The position numbers and the translations under genes were made by a program. Shown here piece after piece: positions 16,850 to 26,400 of a DNA stretch of 64,000 nucleotides (positions are counted from its first letter, which is position 1; the number at the start of each line of letters is the position of its first letter). The notes beneath the pieces were generated by a model, which saw only the letters and a program-made list of their open reading frames with translations, had not been told where the DNA came from and did no database searches. The DNA comes from Solwaraspora sp. WMMA2056 (GTDB taxonomy: Bacteria > Actinomycetota > Actinomycetes > Mycobacteriales > Micromonosporaceae), in NCBI RefSeq assembly GCF_030345095.1, contig NZ_CP128360.1, positions 4,774,001 through 4,838,000 on the forward strand, in the 5' to 3' direction.

Positions 16850-18634
16850 TCACCGACGACGACGTCCGCTGGTGTCCTCGGTGGCGAAGACGGCGGCAAC
16901 CTGCCGCAGTTCGGCGGCGAGGGTACGCAGCCGGTCCGCCGGCGCCCGCTCAGCGATCGCACCGCGGGCGTCGTCGACCAGCATCCGCGCCCGGGTCTGC
17001 TCGTGTACCGGCGCGGTGGTGGCGTCGGTCAGGGCCCGGTCGACCAGGTCGACCAGGGCCGCCAGCTCGCGGCCCGGATCGGCGGTGTCGTCGTCGACGT
17101 CCGGCGACGGGGCAGGACCGGCCGGTGCCGTGGCCGGCACCTCGACCTGTGTGACGGTGACCGACCGGCAGCGGTCACCGTCGACGTCGCGGGCCGAGAT
17201 GGTGACGATGCCGTCGACGTCGATGTCCACGGTGACCTCGATCCGCGGTACGCCGCACGGCGCCGGCCGGATGTCGGTGAGGCGGAACCGGCCCAGTATC
17301 CGGTTGTCCGCCGCGCGGGTGCGCTGACCCTGCCGCACGACGACGTCGACACTTGTCTGGCCGTCGCGCGCGGTGGAGACGACCTGGGTACGGCGGACCG
17401 GAAGGGCGGTGTTGCGCTCGACGATCGTCACCATCGTCTCGTCGTGCGCCTGTAGCCCCAGCGCCAACGGGGTCACTTCCCGCAGCCGCGCCCGGGTGCC
17501 GCCCCCGGTGAGCACCCCGGCCTGGACCGCCGCTCCCAGCGCCACCACCTCGTCGGCGTTGATCAGCAACTGCGGCTCGTGGCCCTCGGTGAGCCGCCGC
17601 AGCAGGTCGCGCACTGCCGGGATCCGGGTCGCCCCGCCCACCATCAGCACCTGGTCGAGGTCGGCCGGGCCGATGCCGGCAGCGCGCATCGCCTGCTCCA
17701 CCGGTGCCTGGCAGCGCCCGACCAGATCGGCGCTGAGCTCGTCGAAACAGGCCCGGTCGACGAGGGTACGCAGATGTCGCGGCCCGGTCGGGTCGGAGGC
17801 GACGAACGGCAGGTTCACCTCGGCCTCGGTGGCCGAGGAGAGTTCCTCCTTGGCACGCCGCGCCGCCTCGGCCAACCGCTGGCCGGTCTGGGCGTCGGCC
17901 GCCAGGTCGATGCCGTGGTCGCGGTGGAATTCGGCCACCAGGTGCTCCACCAGCCGGTGGTCGAAGTCGTCGCCGCCCAGATGGGTGTCCCCCGCTGCCG
18001 CCCGGACCTCGACCACCCCGTCACCGACGTCCAGGACGCTGACGTCGAAGGTGCCGCCGCCGAGGTCGACCACCAGCACCGTCCGCCGGTGGCGCAGGTG
18101 CAGGCCGTAGGCGAGCGCCGCGGCTGTCGGCTCGTTGATGATCCGCAGGATCTCCAGTCCAGCGAGCTGGCCGGCCCGCCGGGTGGCGGTGCGCTGAGCG
18201 TCGTCGAAGTGCGCCGGTACGGTGACCACCGCCTGGTCGATTCGCTCGCCCAGGACCGCTGCCGCCTCGTCGGCCAGGGTACGCAGCACCACCGCACTGA
18301 TCTCCTCAGGTGCATACCGCCGGCCCTTGACCTCGAACCGGGCCATCGCGCCCTCGTCGACGACATCGAACAGCACCGCGGCGGCCTCCCGGCCGACCTC
18401 GTCGTGGCGACGTCCGATGAACCGTTTCGCGGAGTGGATCGTGCCCTTCGGGTTGAGGACCGCCTGGCGCCGGGCGGCGTCGCCGACGAGGCGGGCACCG
18501 GCGTCAGTGAAGGCGACCACCGACGGTGTGGTCCGCAGCCCGACGGTGTTCGGCACGACTGACGGACGTCCCCCGCAGACCGCGGCGACGACCGAGTTGG
18601 TGGTGCCCAGGTCTATACCCACTGCGCGCGGCAT
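16850..18634 (-). CDS. Hsp70-family chaperone (DnaK paralogue)
   Basis: The 594-residue protein has all Hsp70 ATPase signatures: GIDLGTTNSVVA at residue 6, VVDLGGGTFDVSVLD near 190, and VLMVGGATRIPAVRDLL near 325, followed by the hydrophobic linker region and a substrate-binding beta domain with TPLALGLQ and ISARDVDG. The helical lid is short and the C-terminus ends in RRRR, without the EEVD-like or acidic tail of housekeeping DnaK. No grpE, dnaJ or hspR is adjacent, so this is a secondary Hsp70 rather than the main dnaK operon. GAGGGGG lies upstream of ATG 18634. It sits among osmotic and envelope stress genes. Confidence 0.88.
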   Translation of the reverse strand: MPRAVGIDLGTTNSVVAAVCGGRPSVVPNTVGLRTTPSVVAFTDAGARLVGDAARRQAVLNPKGTIHSAKRFIGRRHDEVGREAAAVLFDVVDEGAMARFEVKGRRYAPEEISAVVLRTLADEAAAVLGERIDQAVVTVPAHFDDAQRTATRRAGQLAGLEILRIINEPTAAALAYGLHLRHRRTVLVVDLGGGTFDVSVLDVGDGVVEVRAAAGDTHLGGDDFDHRLVEHLVAEFHRDHGIDLAADAQTGQRLAEAARRAKEELSSATEAEVNLPFVASDPTGPRHLRTLVDRACFDELSADLVGRCQAPVEQAMRAAGIGPADLDQVLMVGGATRIPAVRDLLRRLTEGHEPQLLINADEVVALGAAVQAGVLTGGGTRARLREVTPLALGLQAHDETMVTIVERNTALPVRRTQVVSTARDGQTSVDVVVRQGQRTRAADNRILGRFRLTDIRPAPCGVPRIEVTVDIDVDGIVTISARDVDGDRCRSVTVTQVEVPATAPAGPAPSPDVDDDTADPGRELAALVDLVDRALTDATTAPVHEQTRARMLVDDARGAIAERAPADRLRTLAAELRQVAAVFATEDTSGRRRR

Positions 18635-18887
18635 GGCCGTTCCCCCTCGTGCCGGTGTCCGGCGCAGGGCTGACGTCAGCTGTCGACGGCACGGTCCGGG
18701 TCGGCGCCGACGCCCCTGCGGCGTCCGGTGTCAGCGCCATCGTGGCGGCGGGCCGGGCGATCCCGGCTCATCCTGCGGGAATGATCGGTCGGCCGGGGCG
18801 TAGACCCACCGGTCGGCGGGTAGGTGTGCGTCTTGACAATCCTGCTCGCCCTGGCCTGAAGACAGAGGGACCCACGGAAGGAATCCG

Positions 18888-19076
18888 ATGACGGACGCGC
18901 TGTGGCTGGCAGACCACGCCGAGGGTCTGGACTTCCCGCTGTCCCGGGAGGATCTCGTCCGCCGGGCGCAGGAGCTCGGCGCCGACACCGCAGTGCTGCA
19001 GGCGCTGCGGGCGCTGCCGGTCGAGCGGTTCACCAGCGTCGAGGAGCTGCTCGCGGCGATAGGCGAACCACGCTGA
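18888..19076 (+). CDS. DUF2795 small protein
   Basis: This 62-residue cytosolic protein has the DUF2795 pattern: an N-terminal LDFPLSREDLVRRA segment and the C-terminal LPVERFTSVEELLAAIG helix. Such proteins are common in actinobacteria, often near stress genes, with no established function; they look like a short helical unit. ATG 18888 follows GGAAGGA. A TTGACA element at 18833-18838 could be a -35 box, but I see no good -10 behind it. The gene is separated by 42 bp from the BON-methyltransferase gene and is probably cotranscribed. Confidence 0.8.
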   Translation: MTDALWLADHAEGLDFPLSREDLVRRAQELGADTAVLQALRALPVERFTSVEELLAAIGEPR

Positions 19077-19118
19077 CCGACGGCGTTTCACCGACCTGGC
19101 ACCGGGTACCGGCGACGG

Positions 19119-19832
19119 GTGTTCTACACGGAATTCTCCCACGCCCGGCACCGGCTGCACGACGGGTACCTGTCGGCTGTCGCCGCTGACCTGCTGGCCA
19201 CCGATCCCCGGTTGCGCGACCTCGACGTCGAGGTCCGCTTCGACGGTGGGGTGGCCCATCTGACCGGCGACGTCGCCGACGACGACCAGCTCCAGCGGGT
19301 ACGCGAGGCGCTCGGCCGGCTCGCCGGGGTGCACGGGGTGTGGGACCGGGTACGGGTCGCCGGGCGGAACCCGGTGATCCTCGACATCGGTTGTGGCGAG
19401 TGTCCCCAGTATCCGGGCAACATCGGGTTGGACCAGCGACCAGGCAAGGCCGTGTCGGTGGTGGCGGATCTGCGTAACGGATTGCCGGTACGCGACGGAT
19501 CGGCCGACCAGATCTTCGCGGTGCATGTCCTGGAGCACCTGACCGACTACCTGAAGCTGCTCGACGAGTGCCACCGGGTGCTGCGCCCCGGCGGCGTACT
19601 GCATGTGCTTTCGCCCTGGTGGCGGCACGTCAACGCGGTCGCCGACCCGACCCACCTGCGGTTCTTCGACCTGCAGACGATCAAGGGCATCTGCCAGCAG
19701 CCGGCTCCGGCCGGTCGCTGGTACCCGCAGCACGCGTCCTGTGACGGGGCCACGGTCTTCGCCGACCTGGTCGCCGCCCGGGCTGCGGATCCGGAGCCGG
19801 ACCCGCAGCACCTGGCCCGGTTCTTCGACTGA
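19119..19832 (+). CDS. BON domain fused to a SAM methyltransferase-like domain
   Basis: The 237-residue protein joins two unrelated folds. Residues 18-80 are a BON unit (VRFDGGVAHLTGDV) similar to those of the triple-BON protein 4 kb upstream. From about residue 85 there is a methyltransferase type 11-like domain: ILDIGCGECPQYPGNIGLD (motif I), the acidic strand VVADL, IFAVHVLEHL, and VLRPGGVLHVLSPWW. The SAM-binding residues look present. The start is GTG 19119 with a weak ribosome binding site, so an upstream start is possible. A BON module could tether the enzyme to a membrane surface; the substrate is unknown. Confidence 0.72.
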   Translation: MFYTEFSHARHRLHDGYLSAVAADLLATDPRLRDLDVEVRFDGGVAHLTGDVADDDQLQRVREALGRLAGVHGVWDRVRVAGRNPVILDIGCGECPQYPGNIGLDQRPGKAVSVVADLRNGLPVRDGSADQIFAVHVLEHLTDYLKLLDECHRVLRPGGVLHVLSPWWRHVNAVADPTHLRFFDLQTIKGICQQPAPAGRWYPQHASCDGATVFADLVAARAADPEPDPQHLARFFD

Positions 19833-19914
19833 CCCGTCGGCTTTACACCCGTCCTCGGACCGGGACCGGACGTAGCGGGGGCGTGCGCGGCGGGTCCGTG
19901 ATCCGGCGCAGGGG

Positions 19915-21315
19915 TCAGGCCGGTGCACCGGTGCGGCCGACCAGGCCGCCAGCGGCCAGCACCAGCCAGCTCAGCTCGGGATGGACGATGTCGCTGTGCG
20001 CACCGGCCGGCGGACCACCCCGGCGCACCACCGCAGAGACGTCGATGTTGACCATCCGCCGATGCTCGAGCCGGTAGCCGGCCCGGTCCCCGGCCGCGAC
20101 CACCGGCACGGACACCGCGTCGACCGCGCTCGCGCCGTGGTAGCCCAGGGCGCCCCAGCGTCGCCCGAGCGACGGCAGCGCCGCCGCGTCGTCGCCGACG
20201 GCCACCGACGCGAGCGGGTAGAACACGGCCAGTGCCGCGTCGTTGACCGAGCGGCAGACCACCACCGGTCCGTCGATCCGCTGGGCAAGTCCGGCCAGCG
20301 CGCCGCGCCGGTCGACGGCGAACGGCAGCCGAGGGGCGAACGCGTACCGGGACAGGGCCCCCTGCAGCAGCGTCACCGACCGGACGGTGACGTCGGTGTG
20401 GGCCGCCGCGAAGCTCACCAGGCGGGCGCCGAAGCTGTGGCCGACCAGATGGACCCGGATGCCGGGTGCCACGGCCGGCACACGGTCCAGCACCGGGCCA
20501 AGGCCGATCTGCCCGACGACCCCGGCACGGTTCTTCATCTGCCAGTACGTCAGCTGCCGTAGCGCCTCCTTGGCACCGTGCCAGATCCCGCGCAGCGGAT
20601 CGGCCAGGGCCGCCGCGCCGGAGGGCGCGGGTTCGGCCAACGGTGTCCGGCACCGGCGCAGCTCGTCGAGGAACCGGCGGTAGACGTCGGTGGGTTCGGC
20701 GGCCAGCATCCCTGGCAGCGGCACCGTGTCGGGGTGGGCCGGCCCGCTCTCGCCGTCGTCGAACCCGTCCGCCACGGCCAGCGCGAACCCGCGCAGCTCG
20801 GTGGCGAACGCCCGGACCAGGGTCGGGGTCGGCCGGGTCAGCAGCAACGCGGCCATCCGGTCCAGCGCCGGCGCACCGGCGGGAAACGTCGACCGCAGCA
20901 GGCGCAGGGTGGCGTCGTCCAGCCACGCCGGGTGCGGTGCGCCGTCGTCGGGCCGGCGGGTGACGGTGGCTGCACCCGCCGGCAGATGGCTCGTCAGCGG
21001 GTCGCCGGGCGGGAAGTCCGGCACCGGCTCGTCCGGCCATCGACGCGCCGGCCAGTGCACGCCGAGCAGGCCGATGCTGTCCGCCCACGGTCCGTCCCGG
21101 CGGGCCTGGGCGGCCAGCAGACCCAGGAAGCCGTCGTAGAGCGTCGCCGCCATGGGTCCGTCGTTGTTCCACCCGTGGGCGAAGACCACCAGATCGGTGA
21201 CGGCGCAGGCGCGTACCCCGGTCAGCAGCGCCGCGACCGCCGCCGGATCGGCGTCGCCGGCCGCGTCGAAACGGACCTGCCAGAACGGCAGCCCACCGAT
21301 GCGTCGAAGCGTCAT
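19915..21315 (-). CDS. Alpha/beta hydrolase with GHSFGAR nucleophile elbow
   Basis: The 466-residue protein starts at ATG 21315 behind GGAGGAGACGGAG; a GTG 24 bp upstream overlaps the preceding stop but has no clear site. It has the serine hydrolase core: VVFAHGWNND near residue 45 (oxyanion region), VHLVGHSFGARLVSFA near residue 290 with the nucleophile serine, and HSDIVHPE near the C-terminus as the likely catalytic histidine. There is no signal peptide, so it should act in the cytoplasm. It is longer than simple lipases. It lies 20 bp behind the subtilase gene and is probably cotranscribed. The substrate is unknown. Confidence 0.78.
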   Translation of the reverse strand: MTLRRIGGLPFWQVRFDAAGDADPAAVAALLTGVRACAVTDLVVFAHGWNNDGPMAATLYDGFLGLLAAQARRDGPWADSIGLLGVHWPARRWPDEPVPDFPPGDPLTSHLPAGAATVTRRPDDGAPHPAWLDDATLRLLRSTFPAGAPALDRMAALLLTRPTPTLVRAFATELRGFALAVADGFDDGESGPAHPDTVPLPGMLAAEPTDVYRRFLDELRRCRTPLAEPAPSGAAALADPLRGIWHGAKEALRQLTYWQMKNRAGVVGQIGLGPVLDRVPAVAPGIRVHLVGHSFGARLVSFAAAHTDVTVRSVTLLQGALSRYAFAPRLPFAVDRRGALAGLAQRIDGPVVVCRSVNDAALAVFYPLASVAVGDDAAALPSLGRRWGALGYHGASAVDAVSVPVVAAGDRAGYRLEHRRMVNIDVSAVVRRGGPPAGAHSDIVHPELSWLVLAAGGLVGRTGAPA

Positions 21316-21335
21316 CTCCGTCTCCTCCGAGCGGG

Positions 21336-23162
21336 TCACACCGCCTGCAGGGCCCGGAGCAGATCGACCAGGCCACGGCCCTGGAAACGTCGGTCCCGGC
21401 CGAGCGGCACGGCCGTGTCGAGCAGCACCTGTTTGACCCGGTCGGGCTGGCCGATGAACTCGCGGCGCACCGACAGGAACGCGGCGACCGCGCCGGAGAC
21501 GTGCGGTGCGGCCACGCTCGTGCCGGACTCCTCCAGGTAGACGGCGACCGGCGGACCGGTCCAGCCGGTGAGGGCCGCCGTCAACCGGGCGCCGGCCGCG
21601 CAGGAGACGATCCGTTCGCCGGGGGCGACCAGGTCGGGTTTGGCCCGCCCGTCACCGGTCGGCCCCTTGGACGAGAAGTACGACACCCCGTAGGTGTGTG
21701 GCATGTCGCGGTGGGTCGAGCCGACGGTGATGGCCCGTTCGGCGTTGCCGGGGTCGTTGATCGTCGATCCGAGGACGAACCGTGACGGTACGCCGTACGG
21801 TGCTCCGACCGTGCCGTAGCCGGAGTTACCGGCCGCGGTGACCACGACGACTCCGGAGCGGACCAGTTTGTCGACCTCCCGGCACAACGGTGACTGCCCG
21901 CAGGCGAACCATTCGGGGTCGAACTCGTAGCCGACGCTGAGGTTCACCCCGTGGATCCGCATGACCCGGTCGCTCTGGGCGTTGACCTGCCGGACGTAGG
22001 CGAGCGCGCTGATCACCCGGGACACCCGCTCGGCGAGTCCGCCGCCACCGTGCAGCACCTTGAGGCTGACCAGTCGGGTCTGCGGCGCGATCCCGGTCAG
22101 TCGGTCCGGGTCCACCTGTTCTCGCGGCACCGGGATCGGCTCGTCGGGGTTGTCGAGGTCGTGGTGGTACTCGATGATCCGCGCGGTACGTCGCGGGTCC
22201 TGGGACGCCCAGTGGTCGATTCCGCCGGCGATGATGCCCGCGACGTGGGTGCCGTGGCCGCTGTCGTCGACCAGTGCGCCGTCGGGGTGCGGTGCGCCGC
22301 CGGCGGGAAAGCTGCGGTGCAGGTCACGCACCTCTGGGGCGCTGAGCGTGGCGTAGCTGGTGAAGTGCGGGTGGCCGGCGTCGATGCCCGAGTCGACCAC
22401 CGCCCAGACGATCCGGTCGCCCCGGGCGCCGAAGGTACGGCGGGCCGCGTCGGCCTTGATCGTCGCGGCCGATACGTCCAGTTGCGGACGAACCGGGAAG
22501 TCCGGCCAGATCCGGTGCACGCTGCGGCCGGCCGGGTCAGCAGCCACCGTGTCGGCGGCTACCAGCCGTTTCATCTGGTTGAGGCTGAGTTCCCCGACGA
22601 CGTACTCGCCGGCGAGTGGGCGGGGATGCTGCCCGGCGGTGACCCGGAACCAGAGTCCGGCCAGGTGTTCGGTGGCCCGCTGCGCACCGCCGACGAAGTG
22701 CAGGTTGAGCGCCACCAGGACCGGCATCGGCTCGTCCGGGCCGGCGGGGAAACCCAGGCGTCGGCGGCCGCCGACGCCACGTAGCGGGTCGGCGATCACG
22801 CCGGGGGCGGCGATCGGGGCCGGTGACGGCGGGTCCGGGCCGGTCAGGGGATCCGTTTCGGGCAGGGCGGGCGTGACCGGTGCCGCGGCGGCGAGGACCG
22901 TGGCCCGCTGCCGGCCGGCCGGGGTGAGCCGCACGGTGCGTACCCCGTCGACCAGCCCGGCGGCCCGCAACCGGTCGAGCGCGGCCCGCACGGCCGCATG
23001 CCAGGCGGGTTCACCGGCGAGGCAGGCGCGGTCGGCGTCGGTGAAGGTCTCCGCGAACCGGAAGGCGACCTCCCGCAGTACGGCCGGTAGGCCGGGTGCC
23101 GCCCGAGAGCGGCCCGCCAGGGCGAGCAGCGTCCGGCTGTCCCATTCGTCCGGCTCCGCCAT
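21336..23162 (-). CDS. Intracellular subtilisin-like (S8) protease with N-terminal winged-helix-like domain
   Basis: The 608-residue protein has a complete S8 triad: D257 in AVVDSGID, H303 in SGHGTHVAG, S549 in SGTSVAAPH, and the oxyanion asparagine in TAAGNSGYG. It has no signal peptide. Residues 8-95 instead resemble a winged helix (helices, then LDRLRAAGLVDGVRTVRLTPAG), as in the N-terminal domains of restriction-type or sensor proteins. Residues 145-205 may be a propeptide-like region. AGGGAGGG lies before ATG 23162. The alpha/beta hydrolase gene follows after 20 bp. The pairing of a DNA- or protein-binding fold, an internal protease and a hydrolase is unusual; the role is unknown. Confidence 0.82.
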   Translation of the reverse strand: MAEPDEWDSRTLLALAGRSRAAPGLPAVLREVAFRFAETFTDADRACLAGEPAWHAAVRAALDRLRAAGLVDGVRTVRLTPAGRQRATVLAAAAPVTPALPETDPLTGPDPPSPAPIAAPGVIADPLRGVGGRRRLGFPAGPDEPMPVLVALNLHFVGGAQRATEHLAGLWFRVTAGQHPRPLAGEYVVGELSLNQMKRLVAADTVAADPAGRSVHRIWPDFPVRPQLDVSAATIKADAARRTFGARGDRIVWAVVDSGIDAGHPHFTSYATLSAPEVRDLHRSFPAGGAPHPDGALVDDSGHGTHVAGIIAGGIDHWASQDPRRTARIIEYHHDLDNPDEPIPVPREQVDPDRLTGIAPQTRLVSLKVLHGGGGLAERVSRVISALAYVRQVNAQSDRVMRIHGVNLSVGYEFDPEWFACGQSPLCREVDKLVRSGVVVVTAAGNSGYGTVGAPYGVPSRFVLGSTINDPGNAERAITVGSTHRDMPHTYGVSYFSSKGPTGDGRAKPDLVAPGERIVSCAAGARLTAALTGWTGPPVAVYLEESGTSVAAPHVSGAVAAFLSVRREFIGQPDRVKQVLLDTAVPLGRDRRFQGRGLVDLLRALQAV

Positions 23163-23249
23163 GGCGGTCCCTCCCTGCGGGCCACCCCGGTCGGTCGATC
23201 GACGACCACAGCGACCATTTCCAGCATAGAGCGAGCATCCAGTTACTCA

Positions 23250-23269
23250 AAGTGACCAGTTGGCCACTT
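23250..23269. promoter_or_regulatory. Candidate 20-bp palindromic operator between subtilase and ctpI
   Basis: AAGTGACCAGTTGGCCACTT is palindromic apart from one base pair and sits in the 238-bp divergent gap, 88 bp before the subtilase start and 132 bp before the P-type ATPase start. The family of regulator that would bind it is not known to me. Confidence 0.4.
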
Positions 23270-23400
23270 CTCGAGCAGGCGGACAGATCCGGAAAAGAAG
23301 AAAGCACCTCGGATCCGTCGCTGGCGGATCTACGGTGGGTAAGCGACATGACCATCACCGTCCTCCCCCCGGCGGGCCGCCCACAGGGAGGTGACGCCCC

Positions 23401-26400
23401 ATGCTGGAGCGTCCGGCAGCCACCGTCAGGTCGGTACGGCGACACCGGATGGCGCACGCCCGGCACGCCTGGGCCTACGACGGCCACGCCCACCTGGAAG
23501 TCAGCACCGACGACCACGGCCAGGTCGTCGCCGACGTCGCGGAGCTGGAGCAGGCGCTGCAGAGCGTCGACGGGGTGCGGTGGGCGGCATGGAACGGCGC
23601 CCTGTGCCGGATGGTGGTCCGGTTCGACCCCGAGGTCCTGGGCGGCAGCCGGCTGATCGCCGCGCTCACCCGGGCCGAGCAGCAGGTCGCCCCGCGGGCC
23701 ACCGGGACCACCCACGTCGACTCCGGCACGGGCAACATGGTCTCGCTGGCCGGTGACCTGATCGGCGCCGGCGTCGGTGCGCTCGGCAAGGTGCTCCGGC
23801 TGCCCGCGATGCCCAACGAGATCGCGGCGCTACCGGCGGCCTTCGAACACGTACCGCAGCTGCGGGCCTGGCTGCGCCGGGCCCTCGGCCCGGTCGGGGC
23901 GGACCTGGGCCAGGCCCTGTTCAGCACGGCGGTGGCCGCCGCCTCCCAACGCCCGCTGACCAGCCTCACCGACGCCGTGCTGCGGGCTTCGCTGATCGCC
24001 GAGGACGCCGCGTACCACGACGTGTGGGCCCGGCGGGTCCACGAGCTGCATCCCGACGCCGACGCCAGCCGCGCCCCGGTGCTGCCGCCGCCGACCCGTC
24101 CCCGGCCGCTGCCCGACGGGCCGATCGAGCAGTACGCCCAACGGATGAGCACGATGACCCTGGTCGCCGCCGGCATCCTCACCGTGCTGCCCGGCGGCCG
24201 GCAACGCGCCGCCCGGGTCACCGCCGTCGCCTCCCCCCGCAGCGCCCGCACCGGCCGCGACGCCTACGCCGGTCAGCTCGGCCGGACCCTGGCCCGGCAC
24301 GGGGTGGTGGTCCGTGAGGCGGCCGCGCTCCGACGTCTGGACCGCGTCGACACCGTGGTCGTCGACGCCTCGGTGCTGCTCACCGGCCGTACCTTGATCA
24401 CCGCCGTGGTCACCGTCAGCGGCACCGAGGAGCAGGCCCGGCAGCAGGCGACGCGACTGGTGGACACCGGCGCGGGCCGCGGTACCGCCGGGTGCAACGA
24501 CGGCTGGGCGCTGACCCCACCGCACCGGCTGCACCGTCCGGTGCCCGCCGACGCGCTGGACCGGGTCGGTGCCGGGCCGACGGGCAACGGCGCGGCACCC
24601 GACGTACTGGCGCTGACCCGCGACGGCGAACTGATCGCCCTGGTCCGGGCGGAGGCGGAGCTGGACCCGCAGGCCGAGGCGCTGACCGCCGCCGCCCGCC
24701 GGGTCGGACGGTTGCTGATCGCCGGACGCGCCAGCGCTGGACGCAACCCGGCCAGCGGCTCCTCCGGCAGCGCCCTGGCCCGGCGCTGCCAGGCCGACGG
24801 CACCGTGGCCAGTGGCTCGAAACTGGCCGCCTCGGTACGCACCCTGCAACAGGCCGGCCACGGGGTGATCCTGGTGGCCGCCCGCAACGACGTGGCCCTG
24901 GCCGCCGCCGACTGCGGCATCGGGGTGATCCGTACCGCCGCCCGCCGACCCCCGTGGGGCGCCCACCTGATCTGCGCACCCGGCCTGGAGACTGCCTGGC
25001 TGGTCCTGGAGGCGACCGCCCTGGCCCGCTCGGTGAGCGCCGCGAGCGCACAGCGGGCCATGATCGGCTCCCTGGCCGCCGCCGCGCTCGGGGTGCTCGA
25101 CGGTACGCAGCGGGGCGCCGCCCGGTCCCTGTTGATCGACAACGTGGCGGGACTGGTCAACCTCGCCCTCGGCCACCGCGCCGCCCGCGACCTCGGGCAC
25201 CGGCCGACGCCCGCGCCGGCGACCGACACACCGTGGCACACCATGCCGGTCGAGGAGGTGTTCGACCGGCTCGACGCCGGTCCCGACGGGCTCAGTGAGG
25301 CGCAGGCCCGGCAGCGCCGGACCGAGCAGGGCGAACGCACCGAAACGGACACCACCCGCGGACTGTGGCAGGCCGCCGCCGAGGAACTCGACACCCCACT
25401 GACCGGGCCGCTGGCCGCCGGAGCCGGCGTCTCGGCGATCACCGGATCCACCGTCGACGCCCTCATGGTGCTATCCGTGATCATGGCCAACGCGTTGCTC
25501 GCCGGCGCCCAGGAGGTCACCGCCGGACGGGCCCTGCGGCGGCTGCTCAGCGCCGGTGCGCTACGGGTACGGCTGCGCCGCGGCGGCGAACAGCGCGTCG
25601 GACCGGCCGAGGACCTCGTCGTCGGCGACCTCATCTGCCTGGAACCCGGTGACTCGGTGCCCGCGGACTGTCGGCTGGTCACCGCCAACGGCCTGGAGAT
25701 GGACGAGTCCAACCTGACCGGCGAGTCGACCCCGGTCGCCAAGTCCGCAGACCGCACCGGTGCCACCGATCTCGCCGACCGGACCAGCATGGTGTACGCC
25801 GCCACCACCGTCGCCGCCGGAACGGCGACCGCGGTCGTGGTCGCCACCGGCCGGTCCACCGAGGCGGGACGCTCGACCGACCAGGTCCGCGACGAGGCAC
25901 CGCGCGGCGGCGTCCAGGCCCGGCTGCGGCAGCTCGCCGCCGCCTCGGTGCCGACCGCGCTGGCCGCCGCCGCCGCGACCCTCGGCAGTGGACTGCTGCG
26001 GGGCCGGCTCGGCGAATCGGTCGGTTCCTCGGTCGCGCTGGCGGTGGCAGCCATCCCCGAAGGGCTACCGTTCGTCGCCACCGCCGCGCAACTGAGCGCC
26101 AGCAAGCGGCTGTCCCGGCACAACGTGCTGATCCGCGACCCCCGGGCGATGGAGGCACTCGGCCGGGTCGACGTGATCTGCTTCGACAAGACCGGAACCC
26201 TGACCCAGGGGGCGATCCAGCTGCAGGCGGTCTGCGACGGTCGACAGACCGAACCGGTGGACGCACTCGGCCACGGACACCGGCACATCCTGGCGGCGGC
26301 GCTGCGGGCCACTCCGGTTCCGGACGGCGACCAGCGGCTTCCGCATCCGACCGACCAGGCCGTCGTCGACGGCGGGCACCGTGCCGGGGTCGGCATCCGA

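Noticed and set aside
19915-23162. Calling the subtilase/hydrolase pair an antiphage system
   Set aside because: No mobile-element context, no phage-defence neighbours and no recognised effector family; kept only as a candidate for comparison.
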